Below, piece by piece: positions 1 to 9,950 of a stretch of DNA of 64,000 nucleotides. Made by a program: the position numbers and the translations under genes. A model generated the notes under the pieces. That model saw only the letters and a program-made list of their open reading frames with translations, did not search any database and was not told the DNA's origin. This DNA is from Chrysophaeum taylorii. Lineage: Eukaryota > Sar > Pelagophyceae > Pelagomonadales > Pelagomonadaceae. The stretch is taken from contig JAQMWT010000521.1 of the NCBI GenBank assembly GCA_029834535.1, forward strand, positions 168,857 to 232,856, written 5' to 3'. The first letter of the stretch is position 1. Every line of letters begins with the position of its first letter.

Positions 1-375
1 ACCGTCGCCGGCCTCGTCTTTGGTGCCTTCGGTGAGGCCAGCGCGGCGTGCCACGCTCTCTCCCAAACATGCGCAGAGCGCATCGCTGCGCGAACCTGGG
101 TGACAAGCGGCTGCGCCAACTTCACAGAGGCAAAGGCGGCCCAAACTCGCCGCATCTACCGTGAGTGGGGGATCGCCAACGCATTAGGCCGGGCTCGCTG
201 TGCCCTCACCGCCCTCACCCTTGTCGCCGCCTCGGGGAACCCCGCCCAGGCCGCCCGATCCCAGCAGGACGTCACCCTTCGTCGCACATACGTCCGGCGG
301 CAGCATGCGTACGACCTACGGGCGGGGCCCGTCCTCTCTTCGCCTGCCCCACGCCTCGGCGATGACCCCGACTAG
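1..375 (+). pseudogene. C-terminal fragment of a nuclease-like retroelement ORF
   Basis: The frame is open from the window edge and ends at a stop at 373-375. It matches the C-terminal third of the longer ORF at 34048-35216, including the GLVFGAFGEAS block and the R/A-rich tail ending GDDPD. The longer copy shows a PD...DIK arrangement like that of PD-(D/E)XK nucleases found at the C-terminus of some non-LTR retrotransposon proteins. This copy keeps only sequence downstream of that site. It is either 5'-truncated or continues to the left of the window. Confidence 0.6.
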
Positions 376-555
376 GTCCCGCGTACTTATCTCCGCCCGT
401 CAGGCACATCCCTCATACCCCACAAACCCACCCACATCCTTCATGCTCCCCACACACACCCCCCCCTCTTAGCAGTCGACATTTAAAGACAAACAGTCGA
501 CATTTAAAGGCAAACAGACAAACAAACAGACAAACATCTGTCGATTAGTAGTTAA
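376..555 (+). repeat. 3' tail of the nuclease-type retroelement with (GACA)n-like end
   Basis: The non-coding tail after the ORF contains the recurring block CCCCTCTTAGCAGTCGAC followed by ATTTAAAGACA and GACA/CAAA-rich simple repeats. It ends in ACATCTGTCGATTAGTAG. The same tail recurs near 1.7, 19.0, 20.3, 25.8 (minus), 28.8, 35.3, 45.7 (minus), 53.7 and 57.2 kb, which marks it as the 3' end of one repeat family. Confidence 0.6.
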
Positions 556-905
556 GACAAGTGAAGGCCAGTTAAGTTCACCTAGTCCCAATCTCTAACC
601 CCAGTAAGTTCACCTGGTCCCAGTGGTCCCACTGACTCCCAGTAAGTTCACCTGGTCAGTAAGTTCACCTAGTCCAAATCTCTAACCCCAGTAAGTTCGA
701 CGTAAACCCACTCGTGCTCACACCGCTCCTTCTTCGAGCTCGTCGCTCTCGCCTCCGCCAATCTAAGCTGCTTTGATCCGCACACGCCGCTAACCTTTGA
801 GTTTACTCTAAAAACCCCAGTAAGTTCACCTGGTCCCAGTAAGTTCACCTGGTCACTATATTCACCTAGTCCCAATCTCAAACCCCAGTAAGTTCACCTG
901 GTCCC
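556..905. repeat. GTAAGTTCACC minisatellite-like block at the end of a helicase repeat
   Basis: Irregular tandem copies of AGTAAGTTCACCTGGTCCC alternate with CTAGTCCCAATCTCTAACC. The block begins with GACAAGTG and lies beside a minus-strand helicase fragment. The same block precedes every helicase fragment in the window (9.4, 26.6, 27.7, 28.9/33.2 and 52.7 kb), so it is the 3' non-coding end of that element when read on the minus strand. Confidence 0.6.
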
Positions 906-918
906 AGTAAGTTCACCT

Positions 919-1553
919 ACAGTGCGCGCGTAGACGCCGGGAGGGGGCTTATCGGTATTGCGGAGCACGTGTGGAGTAGGGTGGAGTCGTTGAACAAGAA
1001 GAGGATATCCTCGGGGTTGCCGATCGACAGAGAGCCACGTAGAGCTGGACGTGGCAGAAGACGGGCTTGGGCAAGAGGACGCCGACCTCGCGGGGCGTCT
1101 GGCCCTGGCTCTTGGTGATCGTTTGGCGTCGGCGGGCCTTAAGGGATACAGGTTGGAGGAGCCTCGGTGACAACGACACGATCGATCATGTATCTGGTAC
1201 CGTTGCAGTGGCCGTGCGACGGGTCGAGGTTGCGAAGACTTTAAGCTCGCGATCAAAGTCAGCATGCCGTTGGTTGTCAGGGAGTTCAAAACTCGACTCT
1301 TGAGAGCGAGGCGTCGTCTTCCGACCCAACCTAGTCGGCCGAAAAGAACTCCGACGCCTCGTCTCCGGGAAAAAAGGCCGCGGTCATGCGCGCGTTGTCA
1401 GCATCGACAACATCGTTTCGACGGGGCGTGAGAATGGCGCGCTGAAAGAGCCGCCGCGGGTCGTGGAAACAGTCTGCGAGGTCGCCGTAGACGGCTTGGA
1501 GGATCAATGCCTGCCTGGCTCGTGGGCTTACCTGATCCTTACCCTAAATCGAG
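919..1553 (-). pseudogene. Pif1/Helitron-type helicase C-terminal fragment (copy H1)
   Basis: The minus-strand frame at about 949-1179 reads TITKSQGQTP, then [10 protein letters not shown], then QLYVALCR. This is the C-terminal motif of Pif1-superfamily helicases, including the helicase domain of Helitrons. Upstream in the same orientation (1200-1510) a second frame carries the AILTPRRNDVVDADNAR-like segment, which fits the preceding part of such helicases. The coding run is split between frames and no Rep domain is present. It is one of six copies of a repeated fragment, all on the minus strand. Confidence 0.6.
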
Positions 1554-1786
1554 GGCCCGTCCTCTCTTCGCCTGCCCCACGCCTCGGCGATGACCCCGAC
1601 TAGGTCCCGCGTACTTATCTCCGCCCGTCAGGCACATTCCTCATACCCCACAAACCCACCCACATCCTTCATGCTCCCCACACACACCCCCCTCTTAGCA
1701 GTCGACATTTAAAGACAGACAGACAGACTTCATGCTCCCCACACACACCCCCCTCTTTGCAGTCGACATTTAAAGACAGACAGACA
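1554..1786 (+). repeat. Two partial 3' ends of the nuclease-type retroelement
   Basis: Sequence from GGCCCGTCCTCTCTTCGCC through the CCCCTCTTAGCAGTCGAC block appears once, then its last part appears again. Both end in GACA-type repeats. The left junction follows CCTTACCCTAAATCGAGGG directly, the same upstream sequence found at other copies. Confidence 0.55.
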
Positions 1787-2076
1787 AACTAACTAACTAA
1801 CTCCAGACCTCTCCCGAGCATGGGAGCCAGGCCGGACCGACAGGAGCCAGTCCGGAATCACGGGCCTGTAGACGAGGAGCGCCGAAAGGTCGGTCGGCGG
1901 AGAGTGACCATCAAGCTTGTCGCAATGCGACGAGGAGACCGCGATGTGACTGACAACCAACTCGCCGATAACCTTCCGTCTTCGCCCCCCGGCCATACCC
2001 CGTCCCACTGCGAACGTTCCGGCTGCCAACCGGCCCGCCCGGGAGGCGAATAGGTGCCAACCTACGCCGGGAGGGC
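1787..2076 (-). mobile_element. Short LINE derivative (RIME-like), 5'-truncated
   Basis: About 290 bp, also present at 44227-44570 (longest) and in part at 29479-29671. On the minus strand it ends in a (TTAG)n tail. Its last ~65 bp (CCTGGCTCCCATGCYCGGGA region) match the 3' end of the full LINE at 53768-57222. Its other end matches that LINE's 5' region. It sits inside the GACA-type tail of a nuclease-type element. It has no coding capacity of its own, so mobilisation by the LINE is inferred. Confidence 0.6.
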
Positions 2077-2329
2077 GACAGACAAACATCTGTCGATTAG
2101 TAGTTAGGACTACAGGCGGGCGCCTCCACACTGAAAGTTACTGTATTTAATGTTGCAAGGGCAGTACCATGGACCGATCTCGACCAACGAGCGATGTGAG
2201 ACGCTCAGGAGTACTCCCGACCATTGTCCGAAAGTTTAGCGTGATCGTGGCATGGTGTGGGTGTAATGTCTAGCAGTACCCGACACTAAAAATTACCAGG
2301 CATGAGGAAGGGGAGGATGGCGAGCCGCA

Positions 2330-3325
2330 CTAGGTGTCGAAATAAGCATTATGACCGTAGCTCCCGAAGTGTCGGTGGGGTCGCTGCTTTGGGCGGGTCT
2401 CAAGTAGCTGGTTGGTTCGTGGCTGGGGCCGCCATTGGCGGCGACGATCGTGACCGATCTCGCGCTCGAATTCGGCGTCGCTGTCCTCCTCCTCCTCCTC
2501 CTTCTCATCTTCAGCATCAGCATCATCCGGCACGGCAAATGCAAGATCCTCCAGCGCCTTTTTGCACGCCTCCTTACTGCACTGCTTCCGTTTGAGGTCC
2601 CCGCAGATCTCGCAGTACTTGAGTTTGCTGGCGTCGCACGCGGCGCCGTTGTCAAGGCCGCAGACGCACCCGCCCTTGCAGCGCTGCCACGCCTCGAAGC
2701 ATGCCGAGAAAAAAAGCCGCGTCCATCGCGGCCCGCACAGGCCCCAGCACATCATGACAGTGTTGCACTCGAGGTAGTCGTAGGCCTCGGCCCAGCAGAT
2801 GAAGTCACACTCGCCGGGCCCCAAACTTCTTCTTGGAGTTCCCTTTGCTGTTGTCGGCGTAGTCCACGAACTGGGAGGTCTCGTCGAGGTTCAGGACAAG
2901 GCGGGGGTCCGATATGGCGCCGTGCTCGTCCATAATCCCCGCGGCCTCGATCTCGGCGCGAAGTGACTACGTGGATGCATGATGATGAAGTACTCCCACC
3001 TCGACCATCTCGTCGCAGTTCACGGCGGCACGCTTCGCCTCGATTATTTTGCTTGATCTTCGTGCTGATCCGGTGCGAGTTGCGGGCGAAGAAACCTATG
3101 AAGAATTCTTCCACGAGGGCGGATAGCCGCACACAAGTTTGTAGTTGGCGTTGTTGAACGGGACTTTCTTGCGGCGGCCGCCGCGCCGGTTCTGAAGTCG
3201 ATGATTGAGGAGTAAAATATGGCGCACTTTGACTCCGACTCTCCGCAGCTTGGCGCGGCGCGGGCCTTGTTGCTCTCAACATTCCATTTCACAGACGCCT
3301 GCTCCTCCTTTGGCGTGAGCAACAC
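2330..3325 (-). pseudogene. Broken transposase-like gene with Cys-rich C-terminal ORF
   Basis: On the minus strand the part from about 2965 to 2826 reads DPRLVLNLDETSQFVDY, which resembles the second catalytic Asp region of DDE_1-type transposases (NxDET). A frame change at the TTTGGGGCC run near 2820 leads into an open 165-residue stretch (2824-2330). That stretch has about 20 cysteines, several in CxxC pairs, and a polyacidic segment encoded by TCC repeats. The upstream part (3325-3044) is open in yet another frame. The transposase reading is an inference from one motif and the flanking inverted repeats. The Cys-rich segment is not recognised. Confidence 0.35.
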
Positions 3326-3609
3326 CCGGTCCGAGTTGGAGTGTGCGTCGCGGCTGTTTCATCAAACAAAACACGCTCCTTCAGTCTATCGTCGAGCTGT
3401 CGTCTCCAGGTGATGATGAGCTCAATCCAGTCTGGGTGGTCAGTCATGCACTTCTTGGCCCCTACTCCTTCCTTCTCGCAATACGCTAAGGCCTCCGCTA
3501 AGAAAAAAAAACTTTCTGCTGTTGCTGGCGTTTCTTTTCCGCAGCCGTTTTCTTGTTGAAAACTCGCGTCTAAGGAGCCGTTTTTTTCTCGCTGCCGCTT
3601 CTCCCGGGC

Positions 3610-3845
<236 letters not shown>

Positions 3846-4191
3846 ATAGGGGCCCGCCCAGGTTCCTTCCGTGCCTTGGGGCGCTTGCTTAGACCCACCA
3901 TCGGCTTGGCTCTGGTGGCCTTCCTAGCTGCGGAAGCTGAGTTTCGAAAGAGCGGGTAATTTTTGTAGTGTCGGGTGATTTTTAGTGTCGACCCGCCTGT
4001 ATAAGGCATGTGTTAAACCAACCGGTTTAAACATCTCCTCGCATCGGAGTTGACACAGAAATGCTCATAGAAGAAGAAAAGAGTGCAGGACGTCAGTTTG
4101 CGGTTAGGGAGCATTTTCTATGCCACGCGCTCGCTGGCTCCTGTTAGATTTGCACACGCCGGTGGCTGTTACGGTGACCATGTTCAATGGC

Positions 4192-4290
4192 GGACGGCAC
4201 AGGAGTTTGGGGAATGACTACGTGATCACAACGCAACGGACGGCACAGGAGTTTGGGGAGTGACTACGTGATCACAACGCAACGGACGGC
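4192..4290. repeat. 46-bp direct tandem repeat, two copies
   Basis: GGACGGCACAGGAGTTTGGG and the following 26 bp recur with one mismatch at a period of 46 bp (4192 and 4238), then a partial third copy. The surrounding 3994-4390 shows nothing else recognisable. Confidence 0.85.
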
Positions 4291-4394
4291 ACGTTCGAAT
4301 GGAAACGCGCGGCACGCGGCTGCACGCACTCAAGCACGGTTAAATACTTCAAGTCGGCTCATTGGGCTGAGCGGGCGCCGCTGTCATCGACGTC

Positions 4395-4660
4395 CAGATA
4401 TGGAAGCAGGAGAAAATGACTTCCACTGCCTCCGACTGGGCCGTCCATGGCGCTGCGCAGTTCCCCCTTATCGCCCTCCGACTTGATTGCCTCGCCGTCC
4501 TGTCCGCCAACGTCGAGCGCTGCTGCTGCAAAAGGCTCACAGGGTCGTCCATACCAAGTCCCGACACTGCCTCCACAACAAGACCGTTCATATCATCACC
4601 TACATCAACCTTCGCCTCCTCATCCAATGGGCGCTAGCGAGCTGACGTGGCGGTTCAAAA
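4395..4660 (+). pseudogene. hAT transposase C-terminal remnant
   Basis: Read across one frame change it gives an AVLSANVER block, then HTKSRHCLHNKTVH, then YINLRLL. This matches the hAT dimerisation region (VPxSSAxxER...HTKxRNRL...FxxxNLRL). A clearer copy lies at 44840-45260. Only the last part of the transposase remains. Confidence 0.5.
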
Positions 4661-5078
4661 CCTTAACCTTTTGTGTCAGTTTCTTACCGGATTAAAACTC
4701 ATAACGTACATCGTGGCTGTCGTCCTCGGTCAACCGGGGGACAAGAACGACTGAGAGGTGCGCGGTAGATTTTTTGTACTGGGGATGCATTATCACCGCG
4801 TGGAACTGGAGCTGCCCCGGCGTGTTTTTTTTTTTTTTTTGCAGACTCTCGTCGTTCGACGCGTTGCATCGAAATCGGTTCGGAAGAGGTCGGTGGCGAT
4901 GATACGATCGTTACGGGTTTGAAGCCTGCTGAGATTATGAGTCGTACGACGGCGTGCTGTGAGGTCGGGCAGCACCGCTGCCGTTCGCCTGGTGACGTGT
5001 TTGTTCGTGGCCAGTACGCATCGTTCTTGGTCGCGTCCGCGCGCATCGCTAATCGCCGGCCCGTTGACCTCGTGGCCT
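4661..5078. other. Unassigned stretch between hAT remnant and MITE
   Basis: It contains a poly-T run near 4827-4840. A minus-strand frame is open from 5078 to about 4793 and continues artificially into the MITE. I do not recognise the protein. No other signal was found. Confidence 0.3.
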
Positions 5079-5439
5079 TGTAGTGGTTTTCTCAGATACC
5101 CGCCCCTCCTGGCCGGACCGGGGGCCTCAACAACCCTTCCTCCCAACCCGAACCGAACCGCGGGTGAAACCACCACACGCCCGATCTCAGCGTAATACCT
5201 CACGCCATCTCGAAAAAAATCGGACAATCAAAAAAGAGGGTAATAGCAAGAAGACAGCAAGAAAGCAACACAAACACCTGGTACATTGCGTTCAGTGGAA
5301 GCGCAGGTGAGGGTGTCAAGATGACAGACACCCCCCCCATAATTGCAAGGTCAGTACCAGGGCAACAAACAACCAGGGTAAGTCATGTGGCAGGCAGGCA
5401 GGCAGGCAGGCAAGTGGGGGAATGGGCGTTACTGCCACA
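5079..5439 (+). mobile_element. MITE, family 1, copy C
   Basis: Begins TGTAGTGGTTTTCTC and ends GCGTTACTGCCACA, flanked by a 4-bp duplication GCCT. Related copies are at 19299-19645 (inverted), 19799-20120 and 35336-35482 (partial). It contains a short GGCA/GCAG array and no coding sequence of its own. The terminal repeats are short (TGTRG...CYACA). Confidence 0.7.
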
Positions 5440-6023
5440 GCCTTGTTGGGACGAGGTGGTCTGTTCGCGTTCGACCGGCGGAAATTGGTCGATGGAGGAC
5501 TTTCGACCTCCAACAGAAGTTGTCTTCCGGGCGCGACCATTTGAGCTCGCTCGTATGCTTGGAGCGAGGTCTCGCGGGTGACTCCACAATACTGTATCGA
5601 CACAAATTTAAATAGTAAGAAAGCTGGACGTCTTGCGAGTTATGAAAGGCTTCCTCGTTGCGCTCGTGTGGCTTGCTTTGGGCGCCCCTGCCCGCAGACT
5701 CTTCCCATGCGGCTCGAAGGTAGAAGCGGCTTGTCCAGAAGCTGGACACATCGCCCTTTGTTTTAATGAAAGCATCGCGGCTCGGCAGCACATTTTTTTA
5801 TGCGTCTCGCAGGCATTTTATTGGTGTCGGTCTGAGCGCCAACGATGGCTGCGAAGGCACAGAAGGCGACGCGCAGGAACACCGAGCGCAGCTGGTCCCG
5901 GTCGTGGTCCTTGCCACTTGCCACCCTTCCGAGCCCCCACGACCGTCTTACGTAAGATATATGGCGACCGGCAAGTTGGTGGTGGTGGTGGTGGTGGTGG
6001 TGGTAAGAGCGAAAATGAGGTCA

Positions 6024-6067
<44 letters not shown>

Positions 6068-6323
6068 GTACTACTACTAGTACTACTACTACTGAAAGTT
6101 TTTGCCCGGTAATGATGTAGCAAAACCTGGAAGGAAGAAGAATTCATTCCTGCAAGGTAGCGATGTTTCTTGGCGGTTTGGTTTTAATCGTCGGATTCTT
6201 TATTATTTGGACCGTTGTTTCAAAACCGCGGCAGAGCCGTGCACGCGGATCCGCACAGATATTTTTTAAGCAACAACAACAACAACAAGAAGAGGCCGAA
6301 AGTCATGACATAAAAAAAAAAAT
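5440..6323. other. Intergenic, with GGT and ACT trinucleotide arrays
   Basis: Holds (GGT)n at about 5977-6003 and (ACT)n at about 6024-6095. A plus-strand ORF at 5633-6112 starts with a hydrophobic stretch that could pass for a signal peptide, but it runs into poly-Gly and poly-Leu from the two arrays, so I do not call it a gene. The right part would be the 3' flank of the minus-strand sulfotransferase. Confidence 0.4.
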
Positions 6324-7094
6324 TCAGCGGTGCAGGAGGTCCTCCATGTCGTCGCGATTTTTCTGGTAGGGGTTGTAGTTGAGTTTAGGTCCGTCGATGT
6401 CGACGTGAAGATGGGCGTAAACCTTGGTCATGACGTCCGGGTCGGCGAAGATGCTTTCGGTAGTCACGAACAACCAAGATTCCGGGTAAAACCTGGAGTT
6501 GTCGCGCTGAAGACCGTACCAGGCTTCGAGCCATTCCTTATAGTGCTCGAAGGGAAATTCATTCTCTTTTTTAGCGAGTTCTTCGTCGGCGACGGTCCGG
6601 TCGCAATCCTTGCCGTAACACTTGGTGATGCTGGCCTTTCTCGAGCTCACGTATTGTCCGTACCGATCTTCTCGCTCCAAGACGATCTTGCGGACGTGAG
6701 GCGACTCGACGAGACAACGGTACTCGTCAGCTTTGAGGTGAAACGAGAAGAACTTGAAACCTTCGGCGCGCTTGTTGGTACGATGGAAGATGTAGTGCAT
6801 GAAGTCGCTCCGGTTTTGCTCGCGTCGTTCCACGGACCATCCCTGGCGCACCGTTGGGGGCGGGACGTTGCGCGGATGAAAGGCCTCCGAAAGCGCGGAG
6901 ACGTCAGGATGGCTGGATATGGTTATCTGCAAAGTTGAGCTCGCTGACCTCGCGCTGCTTATTATCACAAATTTCGTCTTGTTGTCGTCGGGCGGGCAAT
7001 ACGGCTCGACGGGGAAGGGCTTGTTCTTCCGGAACTCTGGCGTCTGCTCGTAGAACAAAGCCGTCGCCGCGCTCGCCACCAAAATCAATTTCAT
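6324..7094 (-). CDS. Sulfotransferase family protein
   Basis: A 256-residue protein predicted to transfer sulfate from PAPS to an acceptor. The N-terminus (residues 1-15) is hydrophobic, which suggests a signal anchor and a Golgi or secretory location. Residues 42-56 read FVIISSARSASSTLQ, which fits the 5'-phosphosulfate-binding loop after a beta strand. Residues 137-154 (IVLEREDRYGQYVSSRKA) fit the 3'-phosphate-binding strand-and-helix, with the typical Arg and Ser. The tail (EWLEAWYGLQRD, then VTTESIFADPD) follows the usual pattern of the family, where an LxYExLxxxP-like strand lies downstream. Length is normal for a compact eukaryotic or Stf0-like enzyme. Acceptor unknown. The 202-residue plus-strand ORF in the same interval is an antisense shadow. 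Confidence 0.75.
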   Translation of the reverse strand: MKLILVASAATALFYEQTPEFRKNKPFPVEPYCPPDDNKTKFVIISSARSASSTLQITISSHPDVSALSEAFHPRNVPPPTVRQGWSVERREQNRSDFMHYIFHRTNKRAEGFKFFSFHLKADEYRCLVESPHVRKIVLEREDRYGQYVSSRKASITKCYGKDCDRTVADEELAKKENEFPFEHYKEWLEAWYGLQRDNSRFYPESWLFVTTESIFADPDVMTKVYAHLHVDIDGPKLNYNPYQKNRDDMEDLLHR

Positions 7095-8198
7095 CTTTTT
7101 CTCGCCACGTGGTCTGCACTCTAATTTTCCCTATACGCCCTAAAGATCCTCCTCCAAATCTTCAACAAGATACTTTTTTTTGGACCTTTTTGACGACAAC
7201 TTCGCGCCAACCAGCCGTCGCATGGCGAATCTTCCTCTTCTTCTTCTTCTTCTTCTTCTTCTTCTCGAGCACACGGCTTGCCGCCTAAATCCTCGAAAGT
7301 CGTCGCCGAGTTTGGCGAGGCGTCCTCCATCAACTCGATCGATTCGATCGCGCGTTCTATAGAGCCATCGTCGTCGTTCGACCGATCTCTTCGCGTCGCT
7401 GGCACTCGACCGCAAAACAAGCCACTCGTGGCGGCGCGGTCGCGGTCCCTTCGGCACGAGACGACGCTCTTCGAGGTGCTACACTCGGGTTCCGTCGCGC
7501 GCCATTTCAAGGCAAGGCCCCCCCGAGCTGCGACGTCCGTCTGGTCGACCTCCGAGAGGTCGTCGCCAACCTCGTCGCGCGTGGACTACCCCCCCCTCCG
7601 ACGCGCTGCCCCCGGAGCGCGTCGAGCGTATTCGTGTCGACGGAGAATCCGAGCGCTCCTAATCAACTTGAGCCGTAGGATTCGTCGGCTCGCCGAACCG
7701 ATCGGCCCTCGGCCCCCGACGCGACTGCTTAACGACGTTCGTGCCGAGGTTTCCGTCTCGCGAAAGACGCCCATCTCGGAGCGCAGCGTTCGGACGGAGG
7801 TCCGCGTCGCTTGCCGGCGATCGCCAACCGAGGACTTGAATTTGCGAACGCAACCCGAGCACTTTCGTACGCAGCGGCCTAAGCTTCTTCGAGTATCTTA
7901 CCGCCCGCGTCGTCCGTCCTTCTCGCGAGGGCCCACCGCGGCAGCCGCGACTTTGCTTCGCCTCCTAGTTGTTGACGGCGGCGGCGGTAACTCGACGGTC
8001 GTTCCGAGCTTTTCGCGGTACTTCCGGAAGGGTCTCGAGACGCCCTGCCCTCGGGCGCGGAAAACTCCGTCGAGAGCCTCGGGTCCGGTCGCGCTCGACG
8101 GACTGCTGAGAGCAGGCTGTTGATGATATAGTCCTTTGGTCCTGCTTCCGAATTAACGGCCTGCCTGGGCACTTTTTGGTCGTTGAAGCGGGCGCCCT
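7095..8198. other. Possible divergent gene region, status uncertain
   Basis: Contains (TTC)n at about 7227-7265, which encodes poly-Glu on the minus strand, and a plus-strand ORF at 7278-8123 (281 residues) that is very rich in Arg, Ser and Pro. The first ~80 residues look protein-like; the rest has the composition of an out-of-frame reading of GC-rich DNA. No domain is recognised. It could include an exon of an unrecognised gene or simply the shared upstream region of the sulfotransferase and TXNDC9-like genes. Confidence 0.3.
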
Positions 8199-8447
8199 GT
8201 GTTTGTTTCTCCGCGCTCTGCCGGCCGAGGCCTAGGTCGACGGAAGGTTATCGACAACGTATTTTTCGACGATCACGGTATCCGTCCCGTCCCGGGGTCT
8301 TCTGAAGAACAGTCCCAGCGCCCCAGGTCGAGCGGCTTCGCAACGACGAAAGGGATGATGAAGCGTCCAGACGTCTGTCTCTCTCTCAGAGCGGGGCTAG
8401 GGTTTCAACTGTTATATAACCTAGGCCTAGGTTGTTGGAAGCAGCAT

Positions 8448-9086
8448 ATGGCTAGTTACCAGCACACGACGGGCTCCAAGGCGTCAAAGTTCTGCGAGAC
8501 GAGCGTCCAGGAAGCGTTGAGCGAGGAGGTGGACAAGCGCATGAACCGCGCTCTTGATGAACTCAAAGACAAGTACGCATCGGGGAATGCGTCGCGGGAA
8601 AGGTCCGTTCGCGGGCCAACCGGACCAGCTTATCAAGCCCAAGCCGCCGTCCCGGACGAGGTGGCAGTGCTGCGCGAGAAACGGCTCCGCGAGCTCAAGG
8701 CGTCATATGCCGAGCGTCGGGAAAATATTTTCAACGGTCACGGCCGCCTAGAGGAAATCGTCCAGGACGAGTTTTTGGCCAACGTCCTAAAATCGAAGCG
8801 CGTTCTTTGTTTGTTTTACCACGACGATTTCCCAGATTCACGGATAATGGAACATCATCTCCGCACCCTCGCGCCAGCTCATTTAGAAACTCGATTCCTT
8901 CGGATCAACGCTGCCAAGACGCCCTTTTTCGTGACCAAACTTCAGATCAGAGTCGTGCCGACGCTCGTCTTCTTTAGAGATGGCGTTGCGACGGCGAGAC
9001 TCGTCGGCTTCGACGGCCTCTCCGACGAGTCCCGCGAATTTCCGACGGCTAAACTCGCCTCCTGGCTCCTTCGCGCCGGCGCAATA

Positions 9087-9124
<38 letters not shown>

Positions 9125-9140
9125 TGATGATGATGATTAG
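8448..9140 (+). CDS. TXNDC9: Thioredoxin domain-containing protein 9-like (phosducin-like family)
   Basis: About 230 residues from the Met at 8448; the frame is open upstream to 8199, but homology begins at this Met and the resulting length fits the family (~226 in animals). A coiled N-terminal half (LREKRLRELKAS, LEEIVQDEFL) is followed by a thioredoxin fold: VLCLFYHDDF, then IMEHHLRTLAPAHLETRFLR, then VVPTLVFFRDG with the cis-Pro. TXNDC9/PLP3 proteins bind the CCT chaperonin and modulate actin and tubulin folding; they are not classical redox enzymes. The single Cys common in this family (RCK) is replaced by Ser here (DSR). The C-terminus is a run of about 17 Asp encoded by a GAC/GAT microsatellite. 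No introns are visible. Confidence 0.8.
9084..9138. repeat. (GAC)n/(GAT)n array encoding the poly-Asp tail
   Basis: A coding trinucleotide repeat that ends with the TXNDC9-like stop codon. Length variation here would change only the acidic tail. Confidence 0.9.
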
Positions 9141-9365
9141 GGGCTCTTAGTTACTGTACTAGACACTTGGTGTCGTCGCGATGGTATATACCAAGGTGGT
9201 GCCGTTTTTTCGGGCGCTGTCTCCGACGGTCGCGCTCAAAGTCAAAAGCCTTCGATTAACAACCATTTTTAGTTGCCCGCCCGCCGCCCACGCTCCTACT
9301 ACTTATTCTCCAGGCGCACGAGTGAATGGATACAGTGCGGTACTAATAAGCTCCGTTCATTTCCG

Positions 9366-9398
9366 CAGCAGCAGCAGCAGCAGCAGCAGCTGCAGCAG
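9366..9398. repeat. (CAG)n array
   Basis: A short CAG/CTG run. The flanks at 9141-9417 show no gene that I recognise. Confidence 0.85.
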
Positions 9399-9417
9399 CT
9401 GCACCAATTAGATAATA

Positions 9418-9950
9418 ACAAGTGCAGGCCAGTAACTTGTTCACCTAGTCCCAATCTCTAACCCCACTAACTTCACCTGCGCCCAGTAATAATAAGTTCA
9501 CCTGTTCGAAACCTGGTCACTAAGTTCACTTAGTCCCAGTCTCGAACCCCACTAAGTTCACCTGGTCCCACTAAGTTCACCTATAGTGCGCGCGTAGACG
9601 CCGGGAGGGGACTTGTCGGTATTGCGCAGCACTTGTGGGGTAGGGTGGTGTCGTCGTCGACCCAGAAGAGGATATCCTCGGGGTTGCCGACTCGACAGAG
9701 AGCCACGTAGAGCTGGACGTGGCAGAAGACGGGCTTGGGCAAGAGGACGCCGACCTCGCGGGGCGTCTGGCCCTGGCTCTTGTTGATCGTTTGGCGTCGG
9801 CGGGGCTTACGGGATACTGGTTCGAGGAGCCTCGGCGACACGATACGACACGACACGACACGACACGACTAGACACGATAGATGATGTATCGGGTGCCGT
9901 TGTAGTGGCCGTGCGACGGGTCGAGGTTGCGAAGACTTTAAGCTCGCGAT
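9418..9950 (-). pseudogene. Pif1/Helitron-type helicase fragment (copy H2), truncated
   Basis: Starts with CAAGTGCAGGCC and a short GTTCACC block (to ~9582), then a minus-strand frame with [10 protein letters not shown] and QLYVALCR. It breaks off at about 9950, where copia sequence begins. A short CGACA array (9837-9870) has expanded inside it. Confidence 0.6.

Noticed and set aside
4793-5227. Helicase-like reading of the minus-strand ORF
   Set aside because: A faint resemblance to Pif1-type segments could not be supported by any motif, and part of the ORF lies in a MITE.
5633-6112. Plus-strand ORF with signal-peptide-like start
   Set aside because: It depends on GGT and ACT arrays for most of its second half and has no motif; kept only as a note.
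6330-6938. 202-residue plus-strand ORF
   Set aside because: Antisense to the sulfotransferase, whose frame has family motifs.
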